Positions 1 to 5,240 of a DNA stretch of 5,240 nucleotides are shown one piece after another; the first letter of the stretch is position 1, and every line of letters begins with the position of its first letter. The notes beneath the pieces were generated by a model that searched no databases, was not told the origin of the DNA, and saw nothing but the letters and a program-made list of their open reading frames with translations. Made by a program: the position numbers and the translations under genes. Source of the stretch: Desulfobacteraceae bacterium (GTDB lineage: Bacteria; Desulfobacterota; Desulfobacteria; Desulfobacterales; Desulfosalsimonadaceae); NCBI GenBank assembly GCA_024636355.1, contig JAGXHH010000111.1:1-5240 (forward strand), read 5' to 3'.

Positions 1-329
1 ATGTCGCCCGGGGCCATCTGGTCGACCTGCTTTTTTACGCCCTCCCCGATACAATCCACACCCATTTCCACATCGTGGCCCAAAAGGCGTCCCAGCCGCT
101 TGGCCGCCGGGTTGAGCCGGAGCGTATCGACCGCTTTTCCTTTCGGGCGGCCCATATGGGACATGATGATCAGTTTTCCTTTGTGATCCAGGACATATTC
201 GAGGGTTGGAAGCACCTCCCGGATCCGGGTATCGTCCGTGATGTTCTGCTGCTCATCCAACGGCACATTGAAATCGACCCTGACCAGTACGTTTTTTCCC
301 TCGATATCGAATTCTTTTATAGACCGCAT
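1..329 (-). CDS. pgk: Phosphoglycerate kinase, N-terminal part (runs off the window)
   Basis: This is the first 109 codons of phosphoglycerate kinase, the cytosolic enzyme that moves the acyl phosphate of 1,3-bisphosphoglycerate to ADP in glycolysis and runs in reverse in gluconeogenesis. The protein opens MRSIKEFDIEGKNVLVRVDF, and residues 14-23 (VLVRVDFNVP) match the family signature. The 3-phosphoglycerate-binding residues of the N-terminal domain are present at family spacing: Asp19 and Asn21, Arg35, and His58 to Arg61 in SHMGRP. The nucleotide-binding C-terminal domain lies beyond position 1; family members are usually about 390-400 aa. The ATG at 329-327 is chosen because it gives the normal family N-terminus and has GGAGG four bases upstream. 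The small cysteine-rich gene ends 41 bp upstream on the same strand, so co-transcription is plausible. No frameshift is seen in the visible part. Confidence 0.97.
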   Translation of the reverse strand, partial: MRSIKEFDIEGKNVLVRVDFNVPLDEQQNITDDTRIREVLPTLEYVLDHKGKLIIMSHMGRPKGKAVDTLRLNPAAKRLGRLLGHDVEMGVDCIGEGVKKQVDQMAPGD

Positions 330-333
330 AACG

Positions 334-338
334 CCTCC
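334..338 (-). promoter_or_regulatory. Ribosome binding site of pgk
   Basis: The minus strand reads GGAGG followed by CGTT and then the pgk ATG. This is a full-strength Shine-Dalgarno core with a slightly short 4-nt spacer. It fixes the pgk start at 329 and contrasts with the small gene upstream, which has no recognisable site. Confidence 0.8.
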
Positions 339-344
339 ATGAGG

Positions 345-368
345 GGTCAACCGGGGATGGTCAACCGG
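345..368. repeat. 10-bp direct repeat in the pgk leader
   Basis: GGTCAACCGG occurs at 345-354 and again at 359-368, a period of 14 bp. On the coding strand this is CCGGTTGACC twice, between the stop of the small gene and the pgk ribosome binding site. It could be a tandem duplication or a pair of protein-binding half-sites. The TTGACC core resembles a -35 box, but no -10 element at proper spacing is visible before the ribosome binding site. Confidence 0.5.
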
Positions 369-370
369 TA

Positions 371-643
371 TTAATCTCTTGATTTTTGCCGACGATAACT
401 GAGCGATTTCTTCTTTGCCCATCGCTCGAAAAAACGTATGGTTCCGGATTCGTAAGCCCGGTCGACCTTTTCTTCTTCAAGTTCGACCCCGCCGGTCCGG
501 CCGATGGCCGTCCGCAGGCATTCGGTTTTCTGTTCGCACTCCAGACACGGTTCCGGCGAATGCCTCAAACCGTCTTTCCCCATGGGAAAGACCCGGTCGA
601 GTACGCCGAAACAATCGGGTCGGGTATCTTTTTTATGGTTCAT
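371..643 (-). CDS. Small four-cysteine protein of unknown function (90 aa)
   Basis: I cannot assign a function. From the ATG at 643 the product is 90 aa with four cysteines, C11, C33, C36 and C42, in a C-x21-C-x2-C-x5-C pattern. This spacing is suitable for binding zinc or an iron-sulfur cluster, though nothing in the sequence says which. An acidic stretch (E54 to D61) is followed by an aromatic and basic C-terminus (FFERWAKKK, then RRQKSRD). No signal peptide or membrane segment is visible, so it is probably cytosolic. A TTG at 652 would add three residues, and an in-frame stop at 656-658 blocks any earlier start. Neither start has a Shine-Dalgarno sequence, because the leader is a GTTCAAA heptamer array. 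It ends 41 bp before pgk on the same strand, so co-transcription is likely. The ordered cysteines and the position support a real gene, but the start is uncertain. Confidence 0.72.
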   Translation of the reverse strand: MNHKKDTRPDCFGVLDRVFPMGKDGLRHSPEPCLECEQKTECLRTAIGRTGGVELEEEKVDRAYESGTIRFFERWAKKKSLSYRRQKSRD

Positions 644-646
644 TGG

Positions 647-672
647 GTTCAAAGTTCAAAGTTCAAAGTTCA
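647..672. repeat. GTTCAAA heptamer tandem array
   Basis: Three perfect copies of GTTCAAA (647-653, 654-660, 661-667) are followed by a partial fourth (GTTCA, 668-672). On the minus strand it reads as repeated TTTGAAC and forms the immediate leader of the small cysteine protein, overlapping its alternative TTG start. The seven-base period, the absence of a ribosome binding site and the adjacency to another repeat family suggest a simple-sequence intergenic repeat, not coding DNA. Confidence 0.85.
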
Positions 673-711
673 GGGTTGCGAGTTTCTTGTTTTTTGAACA
701 AGTTTTTTTTA

Positions 712-796
712 CATGAAGTACATGAAGGAAGGTCTCATGAAGATCCATGAAGGGATTTTTTAATTTTAAACCTTCATGTTCTTCATGGTCTTCATG
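712..796. repeat. CATGAAG repeat cluster in opposite orientations
   Basis: The word CATGAAG occurs four times on the plus strand (starting at 712, 721, 736 and 746). Its complement CTTCATG follows three times (starting at 772, 781 and 790), with spacings of mostly 9-10 bp. The innermost arms, 746-753 (CATGAAGG) and 771-778 (CCTTCATG), form a perfect 8-bp inverted repeat around an AT-rich 17-nt loop. The outer copies can extend the hairpin imperfectly. The cluster lies between radC and the small cysteine gene. It is not followed by a T-run on the minus strand, so it does not look like a simple intrinsic terminator for radC. Confidence 0.85.
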
Positions 797-893
797 TATA
801 TCAAACCGCTCACAATAATCTCTGTATTCGCATTATCACTGTGGTTGGATATCGTTTGGTTGCGGCCAATGGCCGTGCTGTGTTTTAAATGCT
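797..893. other. Remaining part of the radC-to-small-gene gap, no gene seen
   Basis: These bases lie directly after the radC stop on the minus strand. The only structure seen is a 5-bp stem with a 3-nt loop (CGGCC 863-867, GGCCG 871-875) about 20 bases past the radC stop. It lacks a following U-tract, so I do not call it a terminator. No promoter with recognisable -35 and -10 boxes at proper spacing stands out. Confidence 0.5.
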
Positions 894-1628
894 TCATTCC
901 GCGGCGGCGCGCCCGGCATTTTCAAATTCCCGGCGCATCCGGGAGATATGGCCGCAATCGGCAAAACTGAAATAACAACCGTTGCCGATAACCAGATGTT
1001 CGTGAACCGTTATGCCCATCGTCATACAGGCAAAAACCAGCCGTCGGGTGATATCGATATCCGCCTCGGACGGATCGGGATCACCGGACGGATGATTGTG
1101 GGCGAAGATGACCGCAGCCGCCCGGTGATCGAGTGCCGCATGCACCACTTCCCGCGGGTAGACGGCACTGGCCGTCAAGGTCCCCTCAAACAATGTATCC
1201 ACCGATATCACCCGGTTTTTGGCATCGAGAAACAGCACCTTGAAGCATTCCCGGTCTTTGCCGGACATGCTCCCGTACATGTAATCGAACAGGGCCCCGG
1301 CATTGTTCAGGGCCAGACTCCCGACCACCTTCTTCTCCAGGTAGCGCTCGGCCGCGGCCGGAATCAGTTTGATGCCGAAAACGTTGGTTTTGCCGATGCC
1401 GTCGATTTCACAGAGTTCATTGATCGACGCTTCGAAAACCCCCTGCAGGGTCTTAAACCGTTTCAGGGCGGCTTTGGCCGCATCCTTGCAGTCCCTGCGC
1501 GGTGTGCCGAGGGTCAGCAGCAGTTCGATGATTTCATAATCGTGAAACCCGCTCAATCCGCCGGAAAGAAATTTTTCTCGCAGACGCTTGCGGTGGCCTT
1601 CCGATTTATGGGGCACTGGTTGGGTCAT
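894..1628 (-). CDS. radC: RadC family (UPF0758) JAMM-domain protein
   Basis: This is a 244-aa RadC-family protein. It has an N-terminal helix-hairpin-helix region (IDGIGKTNVFGIKL, residues 75-88) and a C-terminal MPN/JAMM metal-binding domain. The JAMM signature is complete: Glu148 in FEGTL, then His177-Asn-His179, seven residues, Ser187, two residues, Asp190, within HNHPSGDPDPSEAD. Zinc binding and a hydrolase-like fold are therefore expected. The biological role is unsettled: the Escherichia coli radC102 repair phenotype was later traced to recG, and no substrate is established. The ATG at 1628 is chosen because MTQPVPHKSEGHRKRL resembles the usual family N-terminus and AGGAG lies just upstream. 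An in-frame ATG at 1673 would add 15 residues without a Shine-Dalgarno sequence. It is flanked on both sides by gene-free gaps rich in repeats, so it may be transcribed separately from its neighbours. Confidence 0.93.
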   Translation of the reverse strand: MTQPVPHKSEGHRKRLREKFLSGGLSGFHDYEIIELLLTLGTPRRDCKDAAKAALKRFKTLQGVFEASINELCEIDGIGKTNVFGIKLIPAAAERYLEKKVVGSLALNNAGALFDYMYGSMSGKDRECFKVLFLDAKNRVISVDTLFEGTLTASAVYPREVVHAALDHRAAAVIFAHNHPSGDPDPSEADIDITRRLVFACMTMGITVHEHLVIGNGCYFSFADCGHISRMRREFENAGRAAAE

Positions 1629-1631
1629 CGT

Positions 1632-1636
1632 CTCCT
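1632..1636 (-). promoter_or_regulatory. Putative ribosome binding site deciding the radC start
   Basis: The minus strand reads AGGAG, then ACG, then ATG at 1628. The 3-nt spacer is shorter than ideal. It is still the only purine-rich match near either candidate start, since the ATG at 1673 is preceded by AT-rich sequence with no match. It favours the shorter 244-aa protein. Confidence 0.5.
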
Positions 1637-1680
1637 GCTCGGCAAAGGCTGATCTGCCCGCCTGGCACAACATGGAATTT

Positions 1681-1843
1681 GGTTATCCGGTTATCGGATA
1701 ACTCCAGTTAATAATGCCTCTCGCAGAGCCGCTGAGGACGCGGAGAGTTCCTCTGCGCTCCCAGCGCCCTCTGCGAGAGGATATTCGATCTACTTGGCAC
1801 CAAAAAATCAGGATTGCCCATCACTGGAGCGAAGCGGATAACC
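1681..1843. repeat. Composite nested inverted-repeat element between gpsA and radC
   Basis: Three pairs of complementary words are nested about one centre. GGTTATCCG (1681-1689) matches CGGATAACC (1835-1843). CTCCAGT (1702-1708) matches ACTGGAG (1823-1829). The 12-bp pair CCTCTCGCAGAG (1717-1728) and CTCTGCGAGAGG (1769-1780) lies inside. The left outer arm also has a local perfect partner: GTTATCCG (1682-1689) and CGGATAAC (1695-1702) form an 8-bp hairpin with a 5-nt loop. No open reading frame or clear target-site duplication is seen. It could be a small non-autonomous palindromic element, a repeat insertion hotspot, or a structured RNA leader of radC or trailer of gpsA. The word matches are read directly; their function is unknown. 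Confidence 0.65.
1717..1780. repeat. 64-nt imperfect hairpin repeat (CTCTCGCAGAG type)
   Basis: A perfect 12-bp outer stem (CCTCTCGCAGAG with CTCTGCGAGAGG) is followed by a small internal loop. A 4-bp stem comes next (GCTG 1731-1734 with CAGC 1762-1765), and then a 7-bp inner stem including one G-U pair (CGCGGAG 1739-1745 with CTCTGCG 1751-1757). Within each arm the words GCAGAG, GCTGAG and GCGGAG recur about every 9-10 bases, so this is a degenerate short-period repeat folded back on itself. No T-run follows on either strand, which argues against an intrinsic terminator. Confidence 0.85.
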
Positions 1844-1890
1844 ACAACCTGAAATAAGTCCCTGAGTTCTTCTGAGGTTTACAACCACTT

Positions 1891-2913
1891 CTATTCCAGG
1901 TCCTCCAGTTCGCTTTTAAGATCACGGGTCATCAGCTGCCGGACCGCATCCCGGGGGTCCAGATCCTCGTAAAGGATCGAGTAGACCGCATGGGCGATCG
2001 GCATCTCCACGCCGCGTTTTTGCGACAGGTTGTAGACCGATTTGGCCGTCCGGACGCCCTCGGCCACCATGCGCATATCGGATAAGATGTCGACGAGCTT
2101 TTTTCCCTCACCGATCATCTGTCCCACCCGATGATTCCGACTGATCGTTCCGGTACAGGTCAGCATCAGGTCGCCCACCCCGGCAAGGCCCGCAAACGTG
2201 TGAGGATTTGCCCCCAGTCGGATTCCCAGTCGGCGGATTTCCGTCAACCCGCGGGTGATCAACGCCGCCCGGCTGTTTAAACCAAGACCCAGGCCGTCCA
2301 CGATACCCGATGCGATGGCGATGACGTTTTTTACCGCACCGCCGAGTTCCACGCCGATGGTATCCGGATTGGTATACACCCGGAAATACGGAGTGGCAAA
2401 CACCTGCTGGACATCGTTTGCAATGTCGATTTCATCAGCCGCCGCTGTGACCACCGTCGGCATCTTCCGGGCAACTTCGGCGGCAAAACTCGCACCGGAA
2501 AGTACCGCCAGTCGGTTTTTGTTCGGCAGCAGTTCAGCAAGCACACCGGTCATGGTCAAATGTGTCTGGTTCTCAATCCCCTTGGTAGCGGAAACCACGA
2601 TGGCCCGCTCCGGAATATCTCCCGCCGCCTGTGCGACTACCTGGCGGGTGACGTGGGACGGCACCACCAGCAGCACCAGGTCTTTTCCGGAGACCACGAC
2701 GGAAAGGTCGTTGGACGGCATCAGGTTCTCCGGCAGTTTGACATTCGGCAGAAACAACGAATTTTCATGTATGGAAGCGATACTTTCTTTGACCTCCGGC
2801 TCATATGCCCACAAGTCGACGGCATATCCTTTGCCGGCAAGCAGACCCGCCAGCGCCGTGCCCCAACTGCCGGCGCCCACCACTCCGATTTTTGCATGTG
2901 CGATATCGATCAT
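1891..2913 (-). CDS. gpsA: Glycerol-3-phosphate dehydrogenase [NAD(P)+]
   Basis: This cytosolic enzyme reduces dihydroxyacetone phosphate to sn-glycerol 3-phosphate with NAD(P)H, supplying the backbone for phospholipids. The 340-aa length is normal for the family. The N-terminal Rossmann fold opens with GAGSWG at 13-18, followed by VVPSH (84-88) and the conserved ATKGIE segment with Lys111. The C-terminal helical domain has the family signature from Gly192, including catalytic Lys195 in GGAVKNVIAIASG, NSRAALITRGLTE (213-225) and GVGDLMLTC with Asp248. One oddity is Ala141 in LSGASFAAEV, where most family members have proline (SGPSFA or SGPTFA). The ATG at 2913 leaves the usual short lead into the dinucleotide site, and AGGA lies 10 bases upstream. 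It starts 70 bp after the gyrA stop on the same strand, so read-through from gyrA is plausible. Confidence 0.97.
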   Translation of the reverse strand: MIDIAHAKIGVVGAGSWGTALAGLLAGKGYAVDLWAYEPEVKESIASIHENSLFLPNVKLPENLMPSNDLSVVVSGKDLVLLVVPSHVTRQVVAQAAGDIPERAIVVSATKGIENQTHLTMTGVLAELLPNKNRLAVLSGASFAAEVARKMPTVVTAAADEIDIANDVQQVFATPYFRVYTNPDTIGVELGGAVKNVIAIASGIVDGLGLGLNSRAALITRGLTEIRRLGIRLGANPHTFAGLAGVGDLMLTCTGTISRNHRVGQMIGEGKKLVDILSDMRMVAEGVRTAKSVYNLSQKRGVEMPIAHAVYSILYEDLDPRDAVRQLMTRDLKSELEDLE

Positions 2914-2983
2914 CAGATAAACATCCTGTTATTCTATTCCACGGTCAAAACCAAACAGATATCGAATATTCCATTTACCCTGA
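2914..2983 (-). promoter_or_regulatory. gyrA-gpsA spacer with weak gpsA ribosome binding site
   Basis: This short AT-rich spacer holds AGGA (minus strand, 2927-2924) ten bases before the gpsA ATG. TTGACC and TAGAAT words occur in it but at the wrong spacing for a sigma-70 promoter. There is no hairpin followed by a T-run after gyrA, so I see no sign that transcription stops before gpsA. Confidence 0.4.
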
Positions 2984-5240
2984 TTACTCATCTTCTTCCG
3001 ATGTATCGTCTTCGTCAGACATATCGTCTTCGTCATCGGATAAATCGTCTTCATCGGACAGATCGTCTTCACCCGCAATCCCATCGTCGTCAGTCAGATC
3101 GCCCCCTTCCGCCTGAAAATCATCTTCCGGCATATCGTCTAAATCCGCCAGTCCGTCGACAAGCTCAACTTCTTCCTGTTCCGCCAGCCGGGCCGCGCTG
3201 ACCAGGCGTTCACCTTTTTCCACGTCAATGAGCTTGACGCCCTGGGTATTCCGACTAATTACGTTAAGCCCGCCGATGGCGATCCGGATGATCTTGCCGG
3301 CATTGGTCATCAGCATCACCTCGTGATCGTCGCCGACCACCAGGATCGTAACCACCTGGCCATTTCGTTCACTGGTCTTGATCGTGATCACGCCTTTGCC
3401 GCCCCGCTTCTGCACAGGGTACTCGTCAATGGAGGTGCGCTTGCCGTAGCCGTTTTCCGTAGCGGTAAACAGGGTCTCCCCAAGTGTCAGCACTTCCATG
3501 CCGACCAGCTTATCTCCTTTCATCAGTCGCATGCCGCGCACCCCCTGTGAGGTGCGGCCGCTGGCACGGATATCGGTGGCATGGAACCGGATCGATTTGC
3601 CGAACAGGGAGCAGAGAAACACGTTCTGGGCGCCGTCGCTCAAGCGGGCCGCAATGAGTTCATCGCCTTCCACGAGGTTAATGGCGATGATTCCGCCGGC
3701 CCTGGGCCGGGAGAAGGCCATCAGATCGGTCTTTTTAATCAGGCCGTTTCGCGTGGCCATCAGGATATGCATGTCCGGGGTATATTCGGGAACTTCCAGG
3801 ACGGTGGTCAACCGCTCGTCGGGCAGAAAATTAAGCAGATTGACAATCGCCTTGCCCCTCGATGCCCGGCCGCTCTGGGGGATATCGTAAACCTTGCACC
3901 AATAGACCCGCCCCTGGTTGGTGAAGAACATGAACGTATGGTGAGTCGATGCGACGAACAGGTGTTCGACGAAATCCTCCTCCTTGGTCCCCATGCCGGT
4001 CTTGCCCTTGCCGCCCCGGTGCTGCTGCTGGTAAAGCGTTACCGGATTGCGTTTGATGTAGCCGCTCTTGGAAATAGTGACGACCATGTCTTCTTCAGCG
4101 ATCATGTCCTCCATGGTAATTTCCCGGGTTTCGGACACGATTCTGGAGCGCCGGTTGTCACCAAACATTTCCTGAATTTCTGTCAGCTCGTCCCGGATAA
4201 TGTTCAGGACCAGCCGCTCGCTCGACAGGATTTCCCTAAACCGGGCAATGGACTGAAGGATTTCCACCTGCTCCTGCTTGATCTTGTCGCGTTCCAGTCC
4301 GGTCAGGCGCTGCAGGCGCATGTCGAGAATCGCCTGGGCCTGCAATTCGGACAGTTCGAAACGACTCATCAGCCCGGATTTCGCCTCTGCCGGGGATGCC
4401 GCCCTGCGGATCAGTGCAACGACCTCGTCAAGGTTGTCCAGAGCTATGGTCAGGCCTTCCAGGATGTGCGCCCGGGCTTCGGCTTTTTTCAGATCGTAGC
4501 GGGTGCGCCGGACGATGATTTCCTTGCGGTGAACGATGAAATGCTCGAGGATTTCCTTTAAGCCCATCAACTCGGGACGGCGGTTGACGACCGCCAGGAA
4601 GATGATCCCGAAATTATTCTCCAACTGGGTGTGCTTGTAGAGCTTGTTTAAGATAATTTCGGCCATCTGGTCTTTTTTCAGCGCGATGGCCACCCGGATG
4701 CCGTCCTTATCGGATTCGTCCCGGACGTACCGGATCCCTTCGATCACCTTATTTTTGGCCAGATCGGCGATTTTTTCGATCAGGTTGGCCTTGTTTACCT
4801 GATAGGGAAGTTCCTTGACCACGATGATTTCGGACTGATTTTTTTTATCCTCTTCCATTTCGATCAGGGACCGGATGCGCAACTTGCCCCGACCGGTCCG
4901 ATAGGCGTCCCGGATCCCCTGGGTGCCATAGATGATGCCGCCGGTCGGAAAATCCGGACCGGGCATGTATTCCATCAACTCGTCCCAGGTCAACTCGCTG
5001 TCTTCGATAAGCGCCTTTATGGCCTCGCAGAGTTCGTTGAGGTTGTGCGGCGGGATGTTTGTCGCCATACCCACGGCGATGCCGGACGACCCGTTCAAGA
5101 GCAGGGAGGGGATCTTTGAAGGCAGAACGATCGGCTCATCCAGTGTTTCGTCGTAGTTGAGCTGCCAGTCGACGGTTTCCTTGTCGATATCCTCGAGCAT
5201 CAGATGCGCAAGGCGCGACATCCGGACTTCAGTGTACCGC
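2984..5240 (-). CDS. gyrA: DNA gyrase subunit A, from the catalytic tyrosine to the C-terminus (start outside window)
   Basis: GyrA forms the A2B2 gyrase that introduces negative supercoils using ATP. The window holds 751 codons; about 120 N-terminal residues, including the quinolone-resistance region, lie beyond 5240. The first complete codons read RYTEVRMSRLAH, so residue 2 (TAC, 5236-5234) is the active-site tyrosine, equivalent to Tyr122 of E. coli, preceded by its arginine. Next come NGSSGIAVGMATNIPPHN (residues 49-66), the coiled-coil and C-gate region with FELSELQAQAILDMRLQRLTGLE (294-316), and a six-bladed C-terminal DNA-wrapping domain. That domain has a GyrA box QHRGGKG (406-412), which separates it from ParC, and a second box-like QKRGGKG (610-616). 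The last 60 or so residues are a strongly acidic tail encoded by a DNA repeat. gpsA follows after 70 bp. gyrB is often just upstream in bacteria but is not visible here. Confidence 0.98.
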   Translation of the reverse strand, partial: RYTEVRMSRLAHLMLEDIDKETVDWQLNYDETLDEPIVLPSKIPSLLLNGSSGIAVGMATNIPPHNLNELCEAIKALIEDSELTWDELMEYMPGPDFPTGGIIYGTQGIRDAYRTGRGKLRIRSLIEMEEDKKNQSEIIVVKELPYQVNKANLIEKIADLAKNKVIEGIRYVRDESDKDGIRVAIALKKDQMAEIILNKLYKHTQLENNFGIIFLAVVNRRPELMGLKEILEHFIVHRKEIIVRRTRYDLKKAEARAHILEGLTIALDNLDEVVALIRRAASPAEAKSGLMSRFELSELQAQAILDMRLQRLTGLERDKIKQEQVEILQSIARFREILSSERLVLNIIRDELTEIQEMFGDNRRSRIVSETREITMEDMIAEEDMVVTISKSGYIKRNPVTLYQQQHRGGKGKTGMGTKEEDFVEHLFVASTHHTFMFFTNQGRVYWCKVYDIPQSGRASRGKAIVNLLNFLPDERLTTVLEVPEYTPDMHILMATRNGLIKKTDLMAFSRPRAGGIIAINLVEGDELIAARLSDGAQNVFLCSLFGKSIRFHATDIRASGRTSQGVRGMRLMKGDKLVGMEVLTLGETLFTATENGYGKRTSIDEYPVQKRGGKGVITIKTSERNGQVVTILVVGDDHEVMLMTNAGKIIRIAIGGLNVISRNTQGVKLIDVEKGERLVSAARLAEQEEVELVDGLADLDDMPEDDFQAEGGDLTDDDGIAGEDDLSDEDDLSDDEDDMSDEDDTSEEDE
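3005..3091. repeat. Imperfect 18/21-bp repeat encoding the acidic GyrA tail
   Basis: On the plus strand ATCGTCTTC starts at 3005, 3023, 3044 and 3062, and a degenerate copy (ATCGTCGTC) starts at 3083, giving spacings of 18, 21, 18 and 21 bp. On the coding strand this produces successive blocks DDLSDE, DDLSDDE, DDMSDE and DDTSEEDE at the very C-terminus of GyrA. All length differences are multiples of three, so the frame is kept. Slippage or unequal exchange between copies could change tail length. Confidence 0.8.

Noticed and set aside
686..710. Plus-strand terminator-like structure: CTTGTT, short loop, AACAAG, then eight T.
   Set aside because: The stem is only 6 bp and AT-rich, and no plus-strand gene ends there. 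All supported genes run the other way, so it is probably a chance feature of AT-rich intergenic DNA.
647..796. Possible CRISPR array from short repeated words.
   Set aside because: The units are 7 bp with spacings of 0-8 bp and switch orientation, whereas CRISPR repeats are longer with longer unique spacers. No cas genes are present.
776..970. Small plus-strand frame with a hydrophobic start (MFFMVFMYIKPL) that could mimic a membrane peptide.
   Set aside because: Its first codons are just the CTTCATG repeat read in frame, and its end overlaps radC antisense. It has no Shine-Dalgarno sequence.
948..1652. Long open frame on the plus strand, 234 codons.
   Set aside because: It lies antisense over radC, whose protein has clear family motifs. 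The plus-strand product shows no recognisable domain and is explained by the GC-rich codon use of radC.
1681..1843. Insertion sequence remnant.
   Set aside because: No transposase fragment and no convincing target-site duplication were found. ACAAC occurs near both ends (1667-1671 and 1844-1848), but the left copy is nine bases away from the arm.
1861..1877. Possible gpsA terminator: CCTGAG, five bases, CTGAGG.
   Set aside because: The stem carries a G-G mismatch in the middle and no U-tract follows on the minus strand.
2255..2920. Open frames on the plus strand opposite gpsA.
   Set aside because: Both overlap the strongly supported gpsA gene and translate to low-complexity, Ser/Thr/Pro-rich or Arg/His-rich sequence without motifs.
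3581..4561. Long open frame on the plus strand, 326 codons.
   Set aside because: It lies wholly antisense to gyrA and has no recognisable motif; it is a shadow of gyrA codon use.

Overview
The window looks like a stretch of ordinary chromosome from a free-living bacterium. Every gene I can support lies on the minus strand, in transcription order gyrA (3' part) -> gpsA -> radC -> a small four-cysteine protein -> pgk (5' part). The protein sequences, the gene set and the type of intergenic repeats suggest a Desulfobacterota (deltaproteobacterial) sulfate-reducer-like genome. That placement is inferred from memory of such genomes and no search was run.

Layout, right to left. Positions 5240-2984 encode GyrA from the catalytic arginine-tyrosine pair to the C-terminus, ending in a very acidic tail encoded by an imperfect 18/21-bp DNA repeat. 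A 70-bp gap leads to gpsA (2913-1891), a full-length glycerol-3-phosphate dehydrogenase. The next 262 bp hold no gene but have strong structure: a 64-nt imperfect hairpin (1717-1780) nested inside two further pairs of inverted words, spanning 1681-1843. Then comes radC (1628-894), with helix-hairpin-helix and JAMM motifs intact. A second gap of about 250 bp carries two other short-period repeat families: CATGAAG words in both orientations (712-796) and a GTTCAAA heptamer array (647-672). The array touches the start of a 90-aa four-cysteine protein (643-371), which is followed after 41 bp by pgk (329 to beyond position 1).

The genes do not form one pathway. DNA topology (gyrA), phospholipid precursor supply (gpsA), a RadC-family protein of unsettled function, and glycolysis or gluconeogenesis (pgk) are simply co-oriented. 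gyrA-gpsA may be co-transcribed because of the 70-bp gap, and the small protein with pgk likewise because of the 41-bp gap and pgk's strong ribosome binding site. The two structured gaps separate these units.

I see no CRISPR array, tRNA, rRNA, transposase, phage gene or defence system. The only material worth a second look is the intergenic repeat structure, the small cysteine protein and the gyrA tail. I do not find convincing evidence of a new biological system.
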